NCBI RefSeq assembly: GCF_004664715.2
Contig: NC_051067.1
Coordinates: forward strand, 68,280,982 to 68,344,981
DNA length: 64,000 nucleotides
Direction: 5' to 3'
DNA from: Peromyscus leucopus
Taxonomy: Eukaryota > Chordata > Mammalia > Rodentia > Cricetidae
A model generated the notes under the pieces. It ran no database searches and was not told the origin of the DNA. It saw only the letters and a program-made list of their open reading frames with translations. Of this stretch, positions 1-11,474 are shown piece after piece. Each line of letters opens with the position of its first letter. Position 1 is the stretch's first letter. A program made the translations under genes and the position numbers.

Positions 1-510
1 CCTTATTTTTTTTCTTTAATGATAGGAGCCAGTTCTTATTAATAACATATGTGTATATTAATAGTGAAAGAGAGGTGAACATTTAAATTTCTCAGGAACT
101 GTATGTTTGAAAAATCCTCTGTCAAGAGACACTGTGACTAGCAGATTTTTCTCAGCATTGGGGAAATCAATGATCTACAGCCATTGGGCTGGGTTGTAAT
201 CCTTCTCTACTCTCATTTCATACTCAGTCATAGAATTGGCACAAATACACCTGACTGAATTCTGGGTTCTGATGCTGTTTCATTTTTGTGGATGTTCTCA
301 GGTTCACTGGCCTTGGAAATAGGCTTGTTACAGGAGTGTAAACAGCAATCCTCCCGGAGCTTCCTCCTCCTCCTCTGCTTCCCTCCAGGCACAGGGCAGG
401 CACCCTGAAGTAAGAGATCCTTTTGGCACCTTAGCAGTCTGCATCACCACCTTGCAAACTGCTGTGGGTGTTTCTGCTTTGGATCTGTTCATTGATTCAC
501 TCATTTGGGT
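1..510. other. No gene or recognised repeat
   Basis: AT-rich sequence with no open frame of interest and no SINE or LTR signature I can name. A short CCT-rich stretch sits at about 360-385. It may be single-copy or a very old repeat. Confidence 0.5.
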
Positions 511-583
511 TGTGTTGGGGATTGAACCTACAGCTTTCTACATGCTAGGCAAGCAGTGGGTCACAGAGCTACACTCCCAGCCC
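511..583 (-). mobile_element. ID SINE (tRNA-Ala-derived), antisense
   Basis: Read on the minus strand this is a diverged ID element. The segment 'ggggattgaacc' through 'gctaggcaagc' to 'gagctaca' is the complement of the ID promoter with its A and B boxes. It is a dead tRNA-derived retroposon, not a tRNA gene: there is no intact cloverleaf or acceptor pairing. Confidence 0.75.
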
Positions 584-899
584 TTTATTTATTTCTGTAC
601 AGTCAACTGTAACATATTGGATACTCGCTTAAGATATAGTCAGGAGAAAAATTGATATAGTTTTGAAAAGTTACATAGAGTTCCCTCCTCATTGTCCTGG
701 GAATTCTGAGGAAATTGGACAGTGTAGGAGGCATGCTTGCTTCATTTTAGAGTCTGAACAAATAGCAGTTTTCTCTAGAAGAAAATGGATTCATTCAGTA
801 GTGGTTATTTTAGGAGAACATGCTGTGGTTTCATCCTTTTCTTGGTGTGTATATGTATGTGTGTGATGGTCACACTCATGTGTGTATGTGTGTGTGGTG

Positions 900-1158
900 G
901 TCATGCACATGTGTGTATGTGTGGAAGCAAAGATCAAGGTCAGATGTCTTCCTTGACTATTCTCAATCTCATATTTTGAGACAGGGTTTTCACTGAACCT
1001 GGAGCTCACCTCCCTGGCTAGACTGGACAGTAAATCCTAGGTTCCACTTTCCCAGTGTTGGGGTTACAGGTATGTATTGCCCTGCCTAGCATGTGTTGCC
1101 CTGCCTAGCCCTTTATTCAGGTGCTGGGGATCTGAACTCAAGTCCCCATGCTTGTGTG
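900..1158 (-). mobile_element. B4 SINE, antisense, 3' part (split by a solo LTR)
   Basis: TG-rich lead-in, then 'ttttgagacagggttttcactgaacc', 'gagctcacc', 'gctagactgg' and 'gtgctggggatctgaactca': the order expected for a B4 (ID head, B1-like body) read on the opposite strand. It breaks at 1158 and its missing ID-like head reappears at 1698-1739, on the far side of the LTR. Confidence 0.75.
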
Positions 1159-1697
1159 TGTTGTGCAATATTATTTTAAGATGTGTTACATTTATTTATG
1201 CTATGGAACATTTGTTTAATGATGCAAAGATGTGTTGCATTCTTTTATGTTGCATTTGTTTAACTTTGTGAAGCCATGTTACTCTGCCTGTCTAAAACAC
1301 CTGCTTGGTCTAATAAAGAGCTGAGTGGCCAATAGCAAGGCAGGAGAAGGGATAGGTGGGGCTGACAAGCAGAGAGAATAAATAGGAAAAATCTGGGGGA
1401 GATATCTAGGAGCAAGAAAAGGAGGAGGACGCTAGGGGCCAGCCGTCCAACCACACAGCCAGCAATGGAGTAAGAAGTAAAGAAAGGTATACAGAAATAG
1501 AGAAAAATAAAAGCCAAGGGGCAAAAGGTAGACAGGATAATTTAAGAAGAGCTGGCTAGAAACAAGCCAAGCTAAGGCTGGGCATTTATAAATAATAATG
1601 AGTCTCCATGTGTGATTATTTGGGAGCTGGATGGCAGGCCCCTCAAAGAGAAAAGAATCAAAAAGTAAAAACAGTATCAGCAACAACAGTAACAACA
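1159..1697 (+). mobile_element. Solo LTR, class II (ERVK-like) type, inserted in a B4
   Basis: A 539-bp unit beginning TGTTGTGC and ending GTAACAACA, so its tips are TGTTG...CAACA inverted repeats. It is flanked by the 6-bp direct repeat TGTGTG (1153-1158 and 1698-1703). The host B4 resumes exactly after the right repeat. Internally it has several AATAAA signals, for example 'ctaataaagagctg' and 'gagaataaatagg'. Boundaries and duplication are seen directly. Class II is inferred from the 6-bp duplication length. No internal retroviral sequence remains, so it is a recombination-derived solo LTR. Confidence 0.8.
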
Positions 1698-1739
1698 TGT
1701 GTGGGAGCACTTTACTTCCTGAACCATCTCCTAGCCCTC
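1698..1739 (-). mobile_element. B4 SINE, antisense, head part after the LTR
   Basis: 'ggagcactttacttcctgaaccatctcctagccc' is the complement of the ID-like head of B4. It completes the element broken at 1158. Confidence 0.7.
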
Positions 1740-2014
1740 ATTTGTAGTTTTCTTGAGTGGACTTGGATACATCCAATGAAAGGAACACAACCTGAACTCA
1801 CAAGAGTCAGGTTCTGCTTAGTGAAGATGGCCAACACACTTGCAAGAGACTTCTTACAAAGTCGAGGATCCTGTAGACCCTGCTCCTAGATAGGGTTTTA
1901 GTATCTAGCATTTCTTCATTTCTCATCTTATGAGTAATTTCATTATATTTGTGGGAACTCAACTGGTAAATTTTAGGATTACCTGATTTTATGTCTGAAA
2001 TTAGGAGAGTGTGG

Positions 2015-2056
<42 letters not shown>

Positions 2057-2129
2057 AAAGACTGGTATTTTTACAAAGAAACTACACCATGAACATCCAC
2101 TAAGAAGTATGCATTAATGATTTCTGTAA
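1740..2129. repeat. Unassigned sequence with GT microsatellite at 2017-2048
   Basis: No gene or interspersed repeat recognised. A (GT)16-type tract, slightly interrupted, lies at 2017-2048. Confidence 0.6.
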
Positions 2130-2262
2130 ATGCTGAACATGGTGCTGCATACCTGTAATCCCTGTCCTAGGGAGGCTGAAGCAGCAGAAATCCAGGCTAG
2201 TCTGGCTACAGGGTGGGTTTAGGGTCAACTATAGCTATATAGGGATGTAGTCTCAAAAACAA
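2130..2262 (+). mobile_element. Old B1/PB1-like SINE
   Basis: Diverged B1: 'acatggtgctgcatacctgtaatccctg' then 'ggaggctgaagcagcag', 'caggctagtctggctaca' and a final 'tctcaaaaac'. This 7SL-derived monomer is well diverged from its consensus. Confidence 0.65.
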
Positions 2263-3194
2263 TATATACATAGCAACATGAGTTATCTATTGACTCATGG
2301 TTGATGGCTACTTTTCTTCTGTAGAATGCAGTCTCACTAATAGCTGCCTTGCTACCTTTGTATTTATAAGCTATATATATCCTCTGTGGTGGATGATTGC
2401 CTGACATATTTGGAGTAGATGCTCAGCAAATATTACTTTCAGTGGATGTTTGGAAACAATGTGAATGTTCTTTAGCACATTGGTGTGGGAGTGCTTTGTT
2501 TTTCTTAACGTAAAATCTAAAACATGTTGGTAGTGACATTAGTTGCTACCCATGAAATGTCACCTGAGTGTCCTGCCTGTCTTTCTGCTGAGATCAAGCA
2601 AGAGGAACAGAAGGGTCGCTGTAAACCCTTTTTTCTGGAAGCATCTTTTCCTGCTTGGAATTCTCTTGGACAACTACCCTCCACTCCTACCACAAAGCAT
2701 GAATTCCTCAGCATGTGGATTCAGGTGTGTCCTGCTCCAGTATCATGAGGTCATGGACTGGGTGAGGGAGTAGTCTCCAGTTCCTTCTTTCCAAGAGCAG
2801 GGTCACTTCAACTCCATCTAATTATTTCTTTAAGGATCTCAACTTCATAGAATCTTTCACTTGTCACTTTATGTGGGAGTCCTAAGGACAGGTGTGTTTG
2901 AAACTGCTCAAAACTTAGAATTTATTGGAAGCATTTCCTTCCTGGGGATTTTGTTCAAATTTGACTTTGGAGACCACATTTTTAATTAATTTTATTGGCT
3001 AGTTGGTTGCTTTGTCACAATCCCTTGCAGCTAAAATAAAATGTCAATTGGAGGGAAAGATTTACTGGTACAAATTCAAGGGTTTTTTTTTCTTCATTTT
3101 TTTTTTGGTGACTTTCTAGGTTCTTCATTTGTTTTTGTGTATTGAAAACAGGGGCTAACAGACTGACTATTCTGTCTTTCTGTCTAGTTTTTAT
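2263..3194. other. No gene or recognised repeat
   Basis: Frames at 2517-2773 overlap on both strands, none exceeds 76 codons, and no protein family is recognisable. No repeat signature seen. Confidence 0.5.
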
Positions 3195-3566
3195 GTCACT
3201 TGACACAGCTAAAGTATTCTGAGAGGAAGAAGCCTCAATTAAGAGAATGCCTCCATAAGATCAGACTGTAGGCAAGCCTGTAGTGCATTTTCTTAATAAG
3301 TGATTACATGGGAGGGTCCAGCCCATTGTGGGTGATGCTATCCCTAGGTTGGAGGTCCTAGTTCTGTAAGAAAGCAGGCTGAGCAAGACAGTAAGCAGAG
3401 ACTCTCTATGTCTGTCCTCTGTATCAGCTCCTGATTCATGATTCCAGCCTTGACTTCCTTCCATGATGAACAGTGATGTGGAAGTGTAAGCCAAATTATT
3501 CCTTTCCTCCAAAGTTGTTTCTGGTCGTGGTATTTAATCACAGCAATAGTAAACTCTATCTAAGAT
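3195..3566 (+). mobile_element. MaLR-like LTR, sense
   Basis: Rodent repeat with the run 'gaagcctcaattaagagaatgcctccataagatc', 'cccattgtgggtgatgc', 'aagaaagcaggctgagcaa', 'cttccatgatgaacagtgatgtggaagtgtaagcc' and an end near 'cagcaatagtaaact'. At least seven diverged copies of this type occur in the window. I place it in the ERVL-MaLR group by its end sequences; the subfamily is not assigned. Confidence 0.6.
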
Positions 3567-3739
3567 GTTGACAGATAGACTTTTCTGATGCAAACAGGGC
3601 ACAGTTAGACATAAAAATCACGGTATGGTTGATTCTCGATATTTGTAATCATTTCTGAAGGTTGCTTACAGCTTACAGCTTATGTGTCTTTACATTAGTG
3701 ATTTTAATGTTCTTGATACTTTTTTCTCTTAGAAAAATT

Positions 3740-3893
3740 TATTTGTTTTTATTTTTGTATGTGTGCATGTGTAAATGTCTCATGTGTATAGGTACCAGAA
3801 GAGAGCATCAGATCCCCTGGATGCTGGAAACCAAACTCATCCTTTGGATGAGCGACAAGTATTCTTAACCACTGGGTCATCTCTCCAGTCCCT
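3740..3893 (-). mobile_element. B3/B2 SINE, antisense
   Basis: 'gagagcatcagatcccctggatgctgg' through 'ttcttaaccactgggtcatctctccagtcc' is the complement of the B2/B3 tRNA-derived head, preceded by the usual TG-rich tail. Confidence 0.75.
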
Positions 3894-4431
3894 GAAATTC
3901 AAGCTTTTATAGGAGTTTCGTGAGCCCCATCTCTTTAAGTTACAGTTTGACACAAGTTAAATTAAATCTGCCACTTCAGTGAATACTGAGGATGGAGAAG
4001 TTATAGATCATTTTCAGGATTTGATAAAGATATGTTCTCCATCAATGAATATCATGATTAAAACATTAAACCAGCAGATTGAAATAGTAATTGCTTTTAG
4101 CAAAATATTGTGAAAGTTAACATGGAAAAGCCACAATTCTTCTCCTGGTTATAACTCTTCACAAAAAAAACCCACCAAAGTTAGAAAATTAATAAGCACT
4201 AATGATATGTGAGATTTCATTCACTAAAATTATTATATGCTTAGCAGGCAAAAACTTGTTCAATTTTCTGTGATACATCCTACATATAGTGAGTTAGAAA
4301 AATAAAAAAAAATTTTTATGCAGGACTTTTTTGGACAAGAATATCAGGAGTAGTTGCAAAAGAAAATGTAGAAGACAGAACATATTAGCATGGAACTGGT
4401 AAGGATGGTTGAAAAAGGAGTCTTTTATTGT
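3894..4431. other. No gene or recognised repeat
   Basis: AT-rich sequence with short A and T runs. No frame or repeat signature. Confidence 0.5.
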
Positions 4432-4621
4432 GGGTGCCAGTGAGATGGCTCAGCAGGTAAAGGCACTGGCTGATGAGTTGGATCCTGGAACTCACATGGT
4501 GGAAGGAGAGAACCAACTCCTGTAAGTTGTCCTATGATCTCCATATGCACATTGTGACACACACATGTGCACACACATGTGCACACATACACACACACAA
4601 ATAAATGTAACAAAAGAATTC
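4432..4621 (+). mobile_element. B2/B3 SINE, sense
   Basis: 'gtgccagtgagatggctcagcaggtaaaggcactggctg' is the RNA polymerase III promoter region of a B2-type SINE. It is followed by 'cctggaactcacatggtgg', a CA-rich tail and 'aaataaatg'. Confidence 0.8.
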
Positions 4622-4835
4622 TACTCTTTAAAATTTAAACATAGGCATACAATTAAAACAAAATAATGATGTTTATTACAAAAATTCTGACCACTGACAC
4701 ACATCCTTACAGATCTTTTTTAAATCCATAAATGTATACAAAAATCACAAAATCTCAAGGCATATATATCTTATGCTTATGCTTTTATTTTAAAATAATG
4801 TATTTTTTTTATGTCTTGCTGCAATCTTTTCAATA

Positions 4836-5168
4836 ACTTTGTGTGTCCATGACGTGTGTTTATGTGTGTGTATGTGCCAGTGCGGCTGCACATGTACCAC
4901 AGTGCATGTGTGCAGGTGAGAGGATGAGCTTGGGTGTCAGTCCTTGGCTTCCACCTTGCTTGAGACAGGGTTTATTTTTGTTGTTCAACATGACCTATGG
5001 TAGTGTAGCTGCCCCGGCTGTTCCTGAGGATGCTTTTGTCTCTGCTGCCCATCTCACCATAGGAATATGGAGATTGGAGATATGTTCTACCATGGGTTTT
5101 GGAGATTCAAATTCGGGTCCGTATGCTTGTGCAGCAAGTACTTGACTCATTGAACCATCTCCCTAGCA
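4836..5168 (-). mobile_element. B4 SINE, antisense
   Basis: A TG-rich lead-in, 'cttgagacagggttta' (B1-like part) and 'gcttgtgcagcaagtacttgactcattgaaccatctccctagc' (ID-like head complement) give the full B4 order. The central part is diverged. Confidence 0.7.
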
Positions 5169-7562
5169 TGAGAATGTGACTCTTAGTGATACATTAGTAT
5201 TACAACCAGTGGAAAACTGTACTATCTTTCTGTCTCTGTCTCTCTCTGCAACTGAGTGACATTGGGGTCCTTACTTTCTCTTGTAATGCTGCCTCCCACC
5301 AGTCTGTCAATCAGTCAGTACTTTCTGGGCTGGCATGGACAGTATCTGGTTTATAATGAATGATGTGAAGCATGGTTGGGGTAGTAATGGAAAAGATTCC
5401 TTACTTCAAAATTTCCATGAAAAGTTATTATTTATCATTCTACATTGGTCTGAATCACATTCTTCTAGTCAAAACATAAGAAATGCGCTGTGATCTGAGA
5501 AGGCATGAGGAGAGTGCTCAAGGCCAGAGTTAATTCCAGACATGGATTTGGTGCTACAGTGAAGGGCTCCTGTGTGAGAATGGCCATTCTTTTGGGCATA
5601 GGGAACACCTCATTTGCATTGTGAAATCTATTAGATGTAGTGTGTAAATTGCACAATTTGTGGTTTGCTTCTATAGATTTGGAGAGAATCTGTGAACAGG
5701 AACAGCTATAAGTCAATAATTTTTGTCTTTGTGCTGAAGATGCTATGGATTTGCAATAAGTGCCTGATACGCAATAGTAGAAATTTGCTTCAACTCATGA
5801 AGGTGTGGTAACAGTTGCTGAAATCCATAAACCCATGCTGTCAATCTTTTGTCTTTACATCGGGGGAAATAGCAGTGACTGACGTTGTTTTTCCACACTG
5901 ATCTCTTTTCATCAGATTATTCCACAGTGCAAATGAGCAAGACATCACTGGAATAAGGGATTATCTGGACCGAAAGATCATCTGCAAGAGCAATTAAAAT
6001 ACCCCTTTCCTACTAACTTATAATAAAGCTGATTCTTCTCACATACGTCTAGATGTGGCCACTTAGGGCTCAAATAATAATAATCAACTTTATGAACTTA
6101 ATTGGAATAATGAAGTAAATTTTACATTATATGTACAAGTATAGTTATAATTAGTATATGTATCCATGTGGCAATATTTTAAAAAATATGTTGGGTACAC
6201 TTAAGGTACAGTGCTATCTTTACCCTCTTCAGCTTACAATCTTGGAAGAATGAAACACTTGCTAAACAAATCAACAAACGCATATACAAAATTTCAATTT
6301 TTAAAGTACAATGGATTATCTGTGAGCTACATTCAAAACACTGCACCAGGATGGTTAGAGGTGGCTTTTATAGGTCTTGGATCTTTGCATCAAGACTTAA
6401 AAATGGCAGGTGGCTAGAAGAAGCCTACAGTAAGAGAGAAGAACCTCCAGATATAAGAAGACTGAGTGCCAAGGTGTTAAGTAGTGTTCTGGATACCCAA
6501 GGGAAACTCATGAAATGCTGTGACTTGAGTGGATTCAGTGGGATTGGGAATGGGTTAGGGTGAGACATGCTACACAGGAGGGCTGGTAGCTGGTGATACC
6601 TTTGGACCACTATAGACATGTATGAGTTTTACTTAGGGTGAGATAAGAATTCTCTATGGGGTATTAGTCAAAGGAGATATATATTTGTTTCAAATGAATG
6701 ACCCTCTAATGTGGGAAGTAGAGTTGAATAGATAATAGGTGGAAAAACAAGAAGGGACATAGCAGTCTCTATACATAAGAGATGGAGATGCAGCTCTAAT
6801 ATGGTGGATGTGGTCAGATCCAGGATAGATTTTAAAAAAATGAACTGACAGCTCTTCTGTGACATTGAATGTAGAATGTGACATTCAGTAAGAAAGCGAG
6901 GAATCTGATGGACCCGGCCTAAGTGGTTGATCAAAGGAGATTGCTTTCTGCTGAGACACAAAAGACCATAGAAGAAACTGCTTGGCAAGTGTGTCTAAAA
7001 CCAAGAATTTACTTTCAGATATGTTAGTTCAAAGTGTCTATTGAACACTCAAGTGGGGATGTTCCATAGGCAAATTAAGACATATTTCAAGGACTCCAAG
7101 GGACTCTCAAAGCAGATCCTACATACCATTCCAATCTGTCCAAGTGTGCTTCTTCTGTTCCTAGGTGACTTATTGAATGTACATATATTAAAATTTCCTG
7201 CTTGTTTATCTGATCTCCAACAGCAAGATATAGGTAAGAAGTAGCTTTTCAGCTTGCTCAATTTAGAAGCTCAATAAAGTCTGATTAATTGAAATAAGTT
7301 TCTATCTCTGTGAATTTGATTACAGTGGGTATGTGAGGTAATTTGGATCATGAAGCATTTGTCTTGTGACAAGCTTGTTTCACTTTGCATGACCTCAAGG
7401 GTCATACTGATTTATTTCAGCATTATTTTCTTCATCTGGAAAATGGTGACCATAAAATAATTCTCATGGCATTATTGGAAGGATTCAGTTAAGTTAAATA
7501 ATAAGGTGGTGTGCCTAATGTCTATAGGTGTATACATAAAAGGCAAACAGAAAATGGTGTTA
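5169..7562. other. Long unassigned interval, no gene
   Basis: 2.4 kb without a SINE or LTR that I recognise. The best frame is 106 codons (6668-6988, minus); it has another frame overlapping it on the same strand and no recognisable domain. A segment at 6100-6330 is strongly AT-rich. It could be single-copy DNA or ancient repeats. Confidence 0.5.
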
Positions 7563-7632
7563 GGGCTCCACGGTAGCTCAGTGGTAGAGCACTTGCCTAG
7601 CATGCACAAAGCCTTGGGTTCAGTCCCCATTA
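7563..7632 (+). mobile_element. ID SINE, sense
   Basis: 'ctccacggtagctcagtggtagagcacttgcctagcatgc' followed by 'cttgggttcagtcccc' is a well preserved ID element with A and B boxes. The end of the usual ID sequence is lost into the adjoining B4. Confidence 0.85.
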
Positions 7633-7635
7633 TTT

Positions 7636-7950
7636 TCTGGGTTGAGAAAATGGTTCAGTGGACAAAAGCACTTGCTGGGTTCAAATTCAATGAAAAGTCA
7701 TTTGTGATAGTGTGTGTACATAATCCTCGTGCTCTACAGAGAGAAAGGAGGCAGAAGCAGCAAAGTCCTGGAAGCTCATTGGCCAGCTACATTCCACCTG
7801 CTATGGTGGATAACACCAGACCAGGTCTCCAAGAAGGTGAAGGGTGAGGACTGACATTAAAAGACACTCTGTTCTCCTCATGTATACCTTGGAATGAGTA
7901 CATCTGCTCTCACACACATGAACATGCTTGCATACACAATCTCATACACA
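7636..7950 (+). mobile_element. B4 SINE, sense, diverged
   Basis: It starts 'gttgagaaaatggttcagtggacaaaagcacttgctgggttcaaattc' (ID-like head). A B1-like body follows ('cctggaagctcattggccagc', 'agaccaggtctcc') and then a CA-rich tail near 7910-7950. Confidence 0.65.
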
Positions 7951-7952
7951 GT

Positions 7953-8342
7953 ATGCTGGTTGATTTTTCTCTTGTAAACTCAAAACAAGCTAGAGACATT
8001 TGAGAAGAGAAGATCCCAACTGAGAAAATTCCTCCATAAGATTGGCCTGTAAGCAAGTCTGTCAGACTGTTTTTCTTGATTAGTGATTGACATGGAAGCA
8101 CCCAGGACTTGAAGGGAGGTGCTACCCTTGGGAAGGTGGTCCTGAGGTGTGTAAGAAAGCAGACTGAGCAAAGCTTGGGGAGAAAATCACTAAACAGAAC
8201 TCCTCCATGGCTTCTGCTTCAGTTCCTGCACCAAGGTTCCTGTCCTGACTTCCCTCAGTGATGGAGTATGACCTGGGTGAGAACTGTAATTGCTTTTGGT
8301 CATGGTGTTTTACCATAGCAATAGAAATCCTCACTAAGATAC
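7953..8342 (+). mobile_element. MaLR-like LTR, sense
   Basis: Same family as 3195-3566: 'gctggttgatttttct', 'gagaaaattcctccataagattggcctgtaagcaagtctg', 'ggttcctgtcctgacttccctcagtgatgg' and 'ccatagcaatagaaatcctcactaaga' at the 3' end. Confidence 0.6.
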
Positions 8343-8869
8343 ACCACAAGAAAAAAAAAAAATGGTAAGTGGAACTGATTGATATAAAATTAATTGGACT
8401 ACAAGGGGATCAAACTTATGAGCTAGTCTTCCAAAACTTATTCTTCTGCACTTCAGGAGTGTTTAAAGGGAATGCACAGTTCTGTCATTCATCAGTTTTA
8501 TGACTCTCTCTCCTCGTCCATATTCCACAAGCTCTACCACTAATAAATTCATTTTTGGATATTAAAGTCATCTTTCTGATTATGTTCTGTTCTCTCAGCA
8601 TTTCCCCAAGGCAATGTTTTTCAAAGTGTTCTGTGAAACAATAACACAGATGGAAACCTTGCCAATTAAATAACATGTGGTCAAAGAAGGTTGAAAAGCA
8701 GTGCACATAATCTCTCTCCTTTACCAAGCTGTAAAGCCTTACAATACTCCTCTCTTGCTCAGTCGCAAAACGAAGTTCTACGGTGAAGACATCAGTTTGT
8801 CTTTGTTTATTCCTATGTTTCTTAGACTTGAAAAAAGAGTCTTTTAAGCATCTTACTTTGTGTGCTATA
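8343..8869. other. No gene or recognised repeat
   Basis: Begins with a 13-base A run and continues AT-rich. The frame at 8485-8727 (80 codons, minus) has no recognisable domain. Confidence 0.5.
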
Positions 8870-9990
8870 ATTAACTGTGGTAAAATTCACATAACATCAA
8901 ATTTACCATCTTAACCTTTTTAAATGTACAGCTCAGTCACATTAAGTGTATCTACACTGTTGTGGAATCATCATCAACAACATGTGCCTTTAGGAATTTT
9001 TCCATCTTGCAAAGCTGAAACTCTCTACCCTTTAAATTCCAGTTCTCCAGTCTCCTCTGCCTCACCCCTGGAAGTCACTATCCTATTCTCAATCTTTATG
9101 AATTTGATTGTTCTAAGTATTCAATATAAATAGAGCCATCCATTATTTGTCTTTAATGTAACTGACCTGTTTCACTTAAAATAATGCTCTCAAGGTTAAT
9201 CCATTGTAGCATGTATATATAAGAATGCCTTGCCTTTTTATGTTTCAGTTTATATTTTATTGGGTGTATAGGCAATATTTTGTTTAGTTGCAAACAACAG
9301 TGGATACCTGGGTTGCCTTCATCTCCCAGGTATCAATGAATAATGCTACTCCAAATATGGTTATAGATGTATTTTTTTGAGAACTTCAATAGCAAGCATG
9401 TCAGTAGATAATAGGTGGAATATTGTGCTTTTAATTTGTATTTTTTTAAATAATTAGTGATTACTGAACAGTGTTAAATTAGATGAATATCTTTTTATGT
9501 GTTTTCTGGTCATTTGCATAAATTCTTTTTGTAAAATAAGTGCTTTGCTATTTTTAGATCATTTTGTTGCTTTGATCAAGCTGTAGGAGTCCCTTGTATA
9601 ATCTAGGTGTTTGCCCTTTTAGAGATATATGATTTGTAAATATTTTGTCCCATTATGTGGGGTTTCTTTTCTTTTTGTTAATTCTGTATTTTGATGTGTC
9701 AGAGTTTTAAATTTTGACATAGTCTAACTTACCTACTTTTTTTCCTTCTTGCCTGTGCCTCTGCTGTCCCATTTGGGAAATCATTGTCAAGTGTCCGTTA
9801 GAAAATTTTGTTTTCTTCTAAGAACTTTCTCATTTTTCATTTTGTATTTAGGTCTTTGATACACCTTGAGCAAACTTTTGTTTAGGGAGTAAGAGGAGGG
9901 TCTGGTTTCATTCTTTGGCGTGTGAATATACCGCTTTTCCAGCACCATTTGTTGAAAGAAGTGCCCTTTTCTATTTAACAGGGCTTGGCT

Positions 9991-10362
9991 CCTGTCTTAA
10001 TTAGGGTTTTTATTGCTGTGAAGAGACACTATGGCCATAGAAAATCTTATAAAGGAAAACATTTAATTGAGGCTGGTTTACAGGTCCAGAGGTTTGGTCA
10101 ATTATCATCATGGTGGGATGTGGTGATGTACATGCAGACATGGTACTGGAGAAGTAGCTGAGAGTCCCACATCTTTATCCCAAGGCAGCAAGAAGTGAAC
10201 TGAGACACTAGGCAGCATCTTGAGCATAGGAGATCTCAAAGCCTGCCTCCACAGTGACACATTTCCTCCAAAAAGGCCACATCTACTCCCACAAAGCCAC
10301 ATCTCCCAATAGTCCCACTCACAATGAACTTATGGGGGCCTAATTAGATTCAAACTACCATT
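9991..10362 (-). mobile_element. MaLR-like LTR (second type), antisense, nested in L1
   Basis: 'tgtcttaattagggtttttattgctgtgaagagacactatggcc' through 'ccacatctcccaatagtcccactc' to 'attcaaactacca'. This is a second rodent LTR type whose sense direction is the minus strand. It interrupts the L1 between 'gggcttggctcc' and 'cttgtcaaaatca'. Confidence 0.6.
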
Positions 10363-10378
10363 ACTCCCTTGTCAAAAT

Positions 10379-10742
10379 CATGTCATAGAGTTTCTATTGC
10401 TGTAGTAAAACACCTTGATCAACAACAACTTATAGAGGAAGGGATTTATTTCATTTTGTGGCTTGTAATTCAGGAAGTCAGAGTAGGAACTCAAGGCAGG
10501 AACCTAGAGGCAGGAGTTGATGGAGAGATCATGAAGGGGTGCTGCTCATTGGCTTGTTCCCTGTGGCTTGATCAGCCTGCTTTCTTATACATTCTAGGAC
10601 CACCTGCCCAGGGGTGGCACCAGCTATAATTAAGAAAATGCACTACATACTTGTTTATAGGAAAATCTTGTGGAGACATTTTCTCAAATGAGAATCCCTC
10701 TTCCCAAATGACTCTAGCCTGTGTAAAGTTGAAATAAACCTA
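10379..10742 (-). mobile_element. MaLR-like LTR (first type), antisense, nested in L1
   Basis: Reverse complement of the family at 3195-3566: 'gagtttctattgctgtagtaaaacacc', 'cctgctttcttatacattctaggaccacctgcccaggggtggcacc', 'gagacattttctcaaatgagaatccctc'. It is the second of two LTRs in tandem within the same L1. Confidence 0.6.
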
Positions 10743-11204
10743 TCCAGTACACTCTTTGTGTGAAGGTTACTCTGTGCTTTTCATTCTGTTACATTTGTGT
10801 GTTTATGTTTTATGTTGGTATCAGGCATCTTGGCTTTCTTGTAGCATTGCAGTAACCATCAAAACCAGGAAATAAAATAAAATCTCCAACTTTGTTTTCC
10901 CTCTTTAAAATTTATCATTTTAATTACTCAAGTTCTTTTGGGATTTTTTTTTAATACGAACTTTTGGATAGATTTCTCCGATTTATGATCAAAACATTAT
11001 TGAGGTTTTGACAATGATGGTACTAAATATTTGAGTAACTTTGGGTACTACAAATCTTAAAATTTGACTCATGCCGTCTATGAACAGGGATGCTTTCCCT
11101 CTTACTGACAGCTTACTTCCTTTCTTTCAGCAATGCCATGTAGCTTTCTCTGTGTGAGTTCCGGTCTCTGAGTTTACTGTTGCCTTATTGGTTTTTTTGT
11201 ATGA

Positions 11205-11265
11205 GCAGCCACATGGTTTCTGGGGACTGAACTTGGATCTTCTGGAAGAGCAGCAATGCTTCTTA

Positions 11266-11317
<52 letters not shown>

Positions 11318-11474
11318 ATGTGTATGGACATGCATGTGCCATGACATATGTGTAGATTCCAGGACAACTTATGAGTAGGATCTCTCTTTTTCACCCCATG
11401 AGTCCTGGAGACTAAACTCAGGTCAGGCTTGGTGGCAAGCATCCTTACTCCCTGAGCCATCCCACAGGCCCTTG
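11205..11474 (-). mobile_element. B3 SINE fragments, antisense, with TG tract 11270-11314
   Basis: Two antisense B3/B2 pieces flank a (TG)22-type tract. The first has 'tctggaagagcagcaatgcttcttaacta'. The second has 'ggagactaaactcaggtcaggcttggtggcaagcatccttactccctgagccatcccacaggccc'. Probably two insertions, the second carrying its own TG-rich tail. Confidence 0.7.

Larger units (their letters stand above)
8870..11140 (-). mobile_element. Old L1 (L1M-type) 3' region, antisense, split by two LTRs
   Basis: Read antisense this follows an ancient mammalian L1: 'aaaattcacataacatcaaatttaccatctta', 'catcttgcaaagctgaaactct', 'atatgatttgtaaatattttgtcccatt', 'aggtctttgatacacc' and 'ccagcaccatttgttgaaag'. 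This covers the 3' UTR into ORF2. It breaks at 9990, shows a few bases ('cttgtcaaaatca') at 10362-10378, and resumes at about 10743 ('ctctgtgcttttcattctgttaca'). All frames are broken. Confidence 0.75.

Noticed and set aside
7563..7632. tRNA-like sequence with A and B boxes
   Set aside because: It is an ID SINE. The acceptor arms do not pair and the same sequence recurs through the window in diverged copies.
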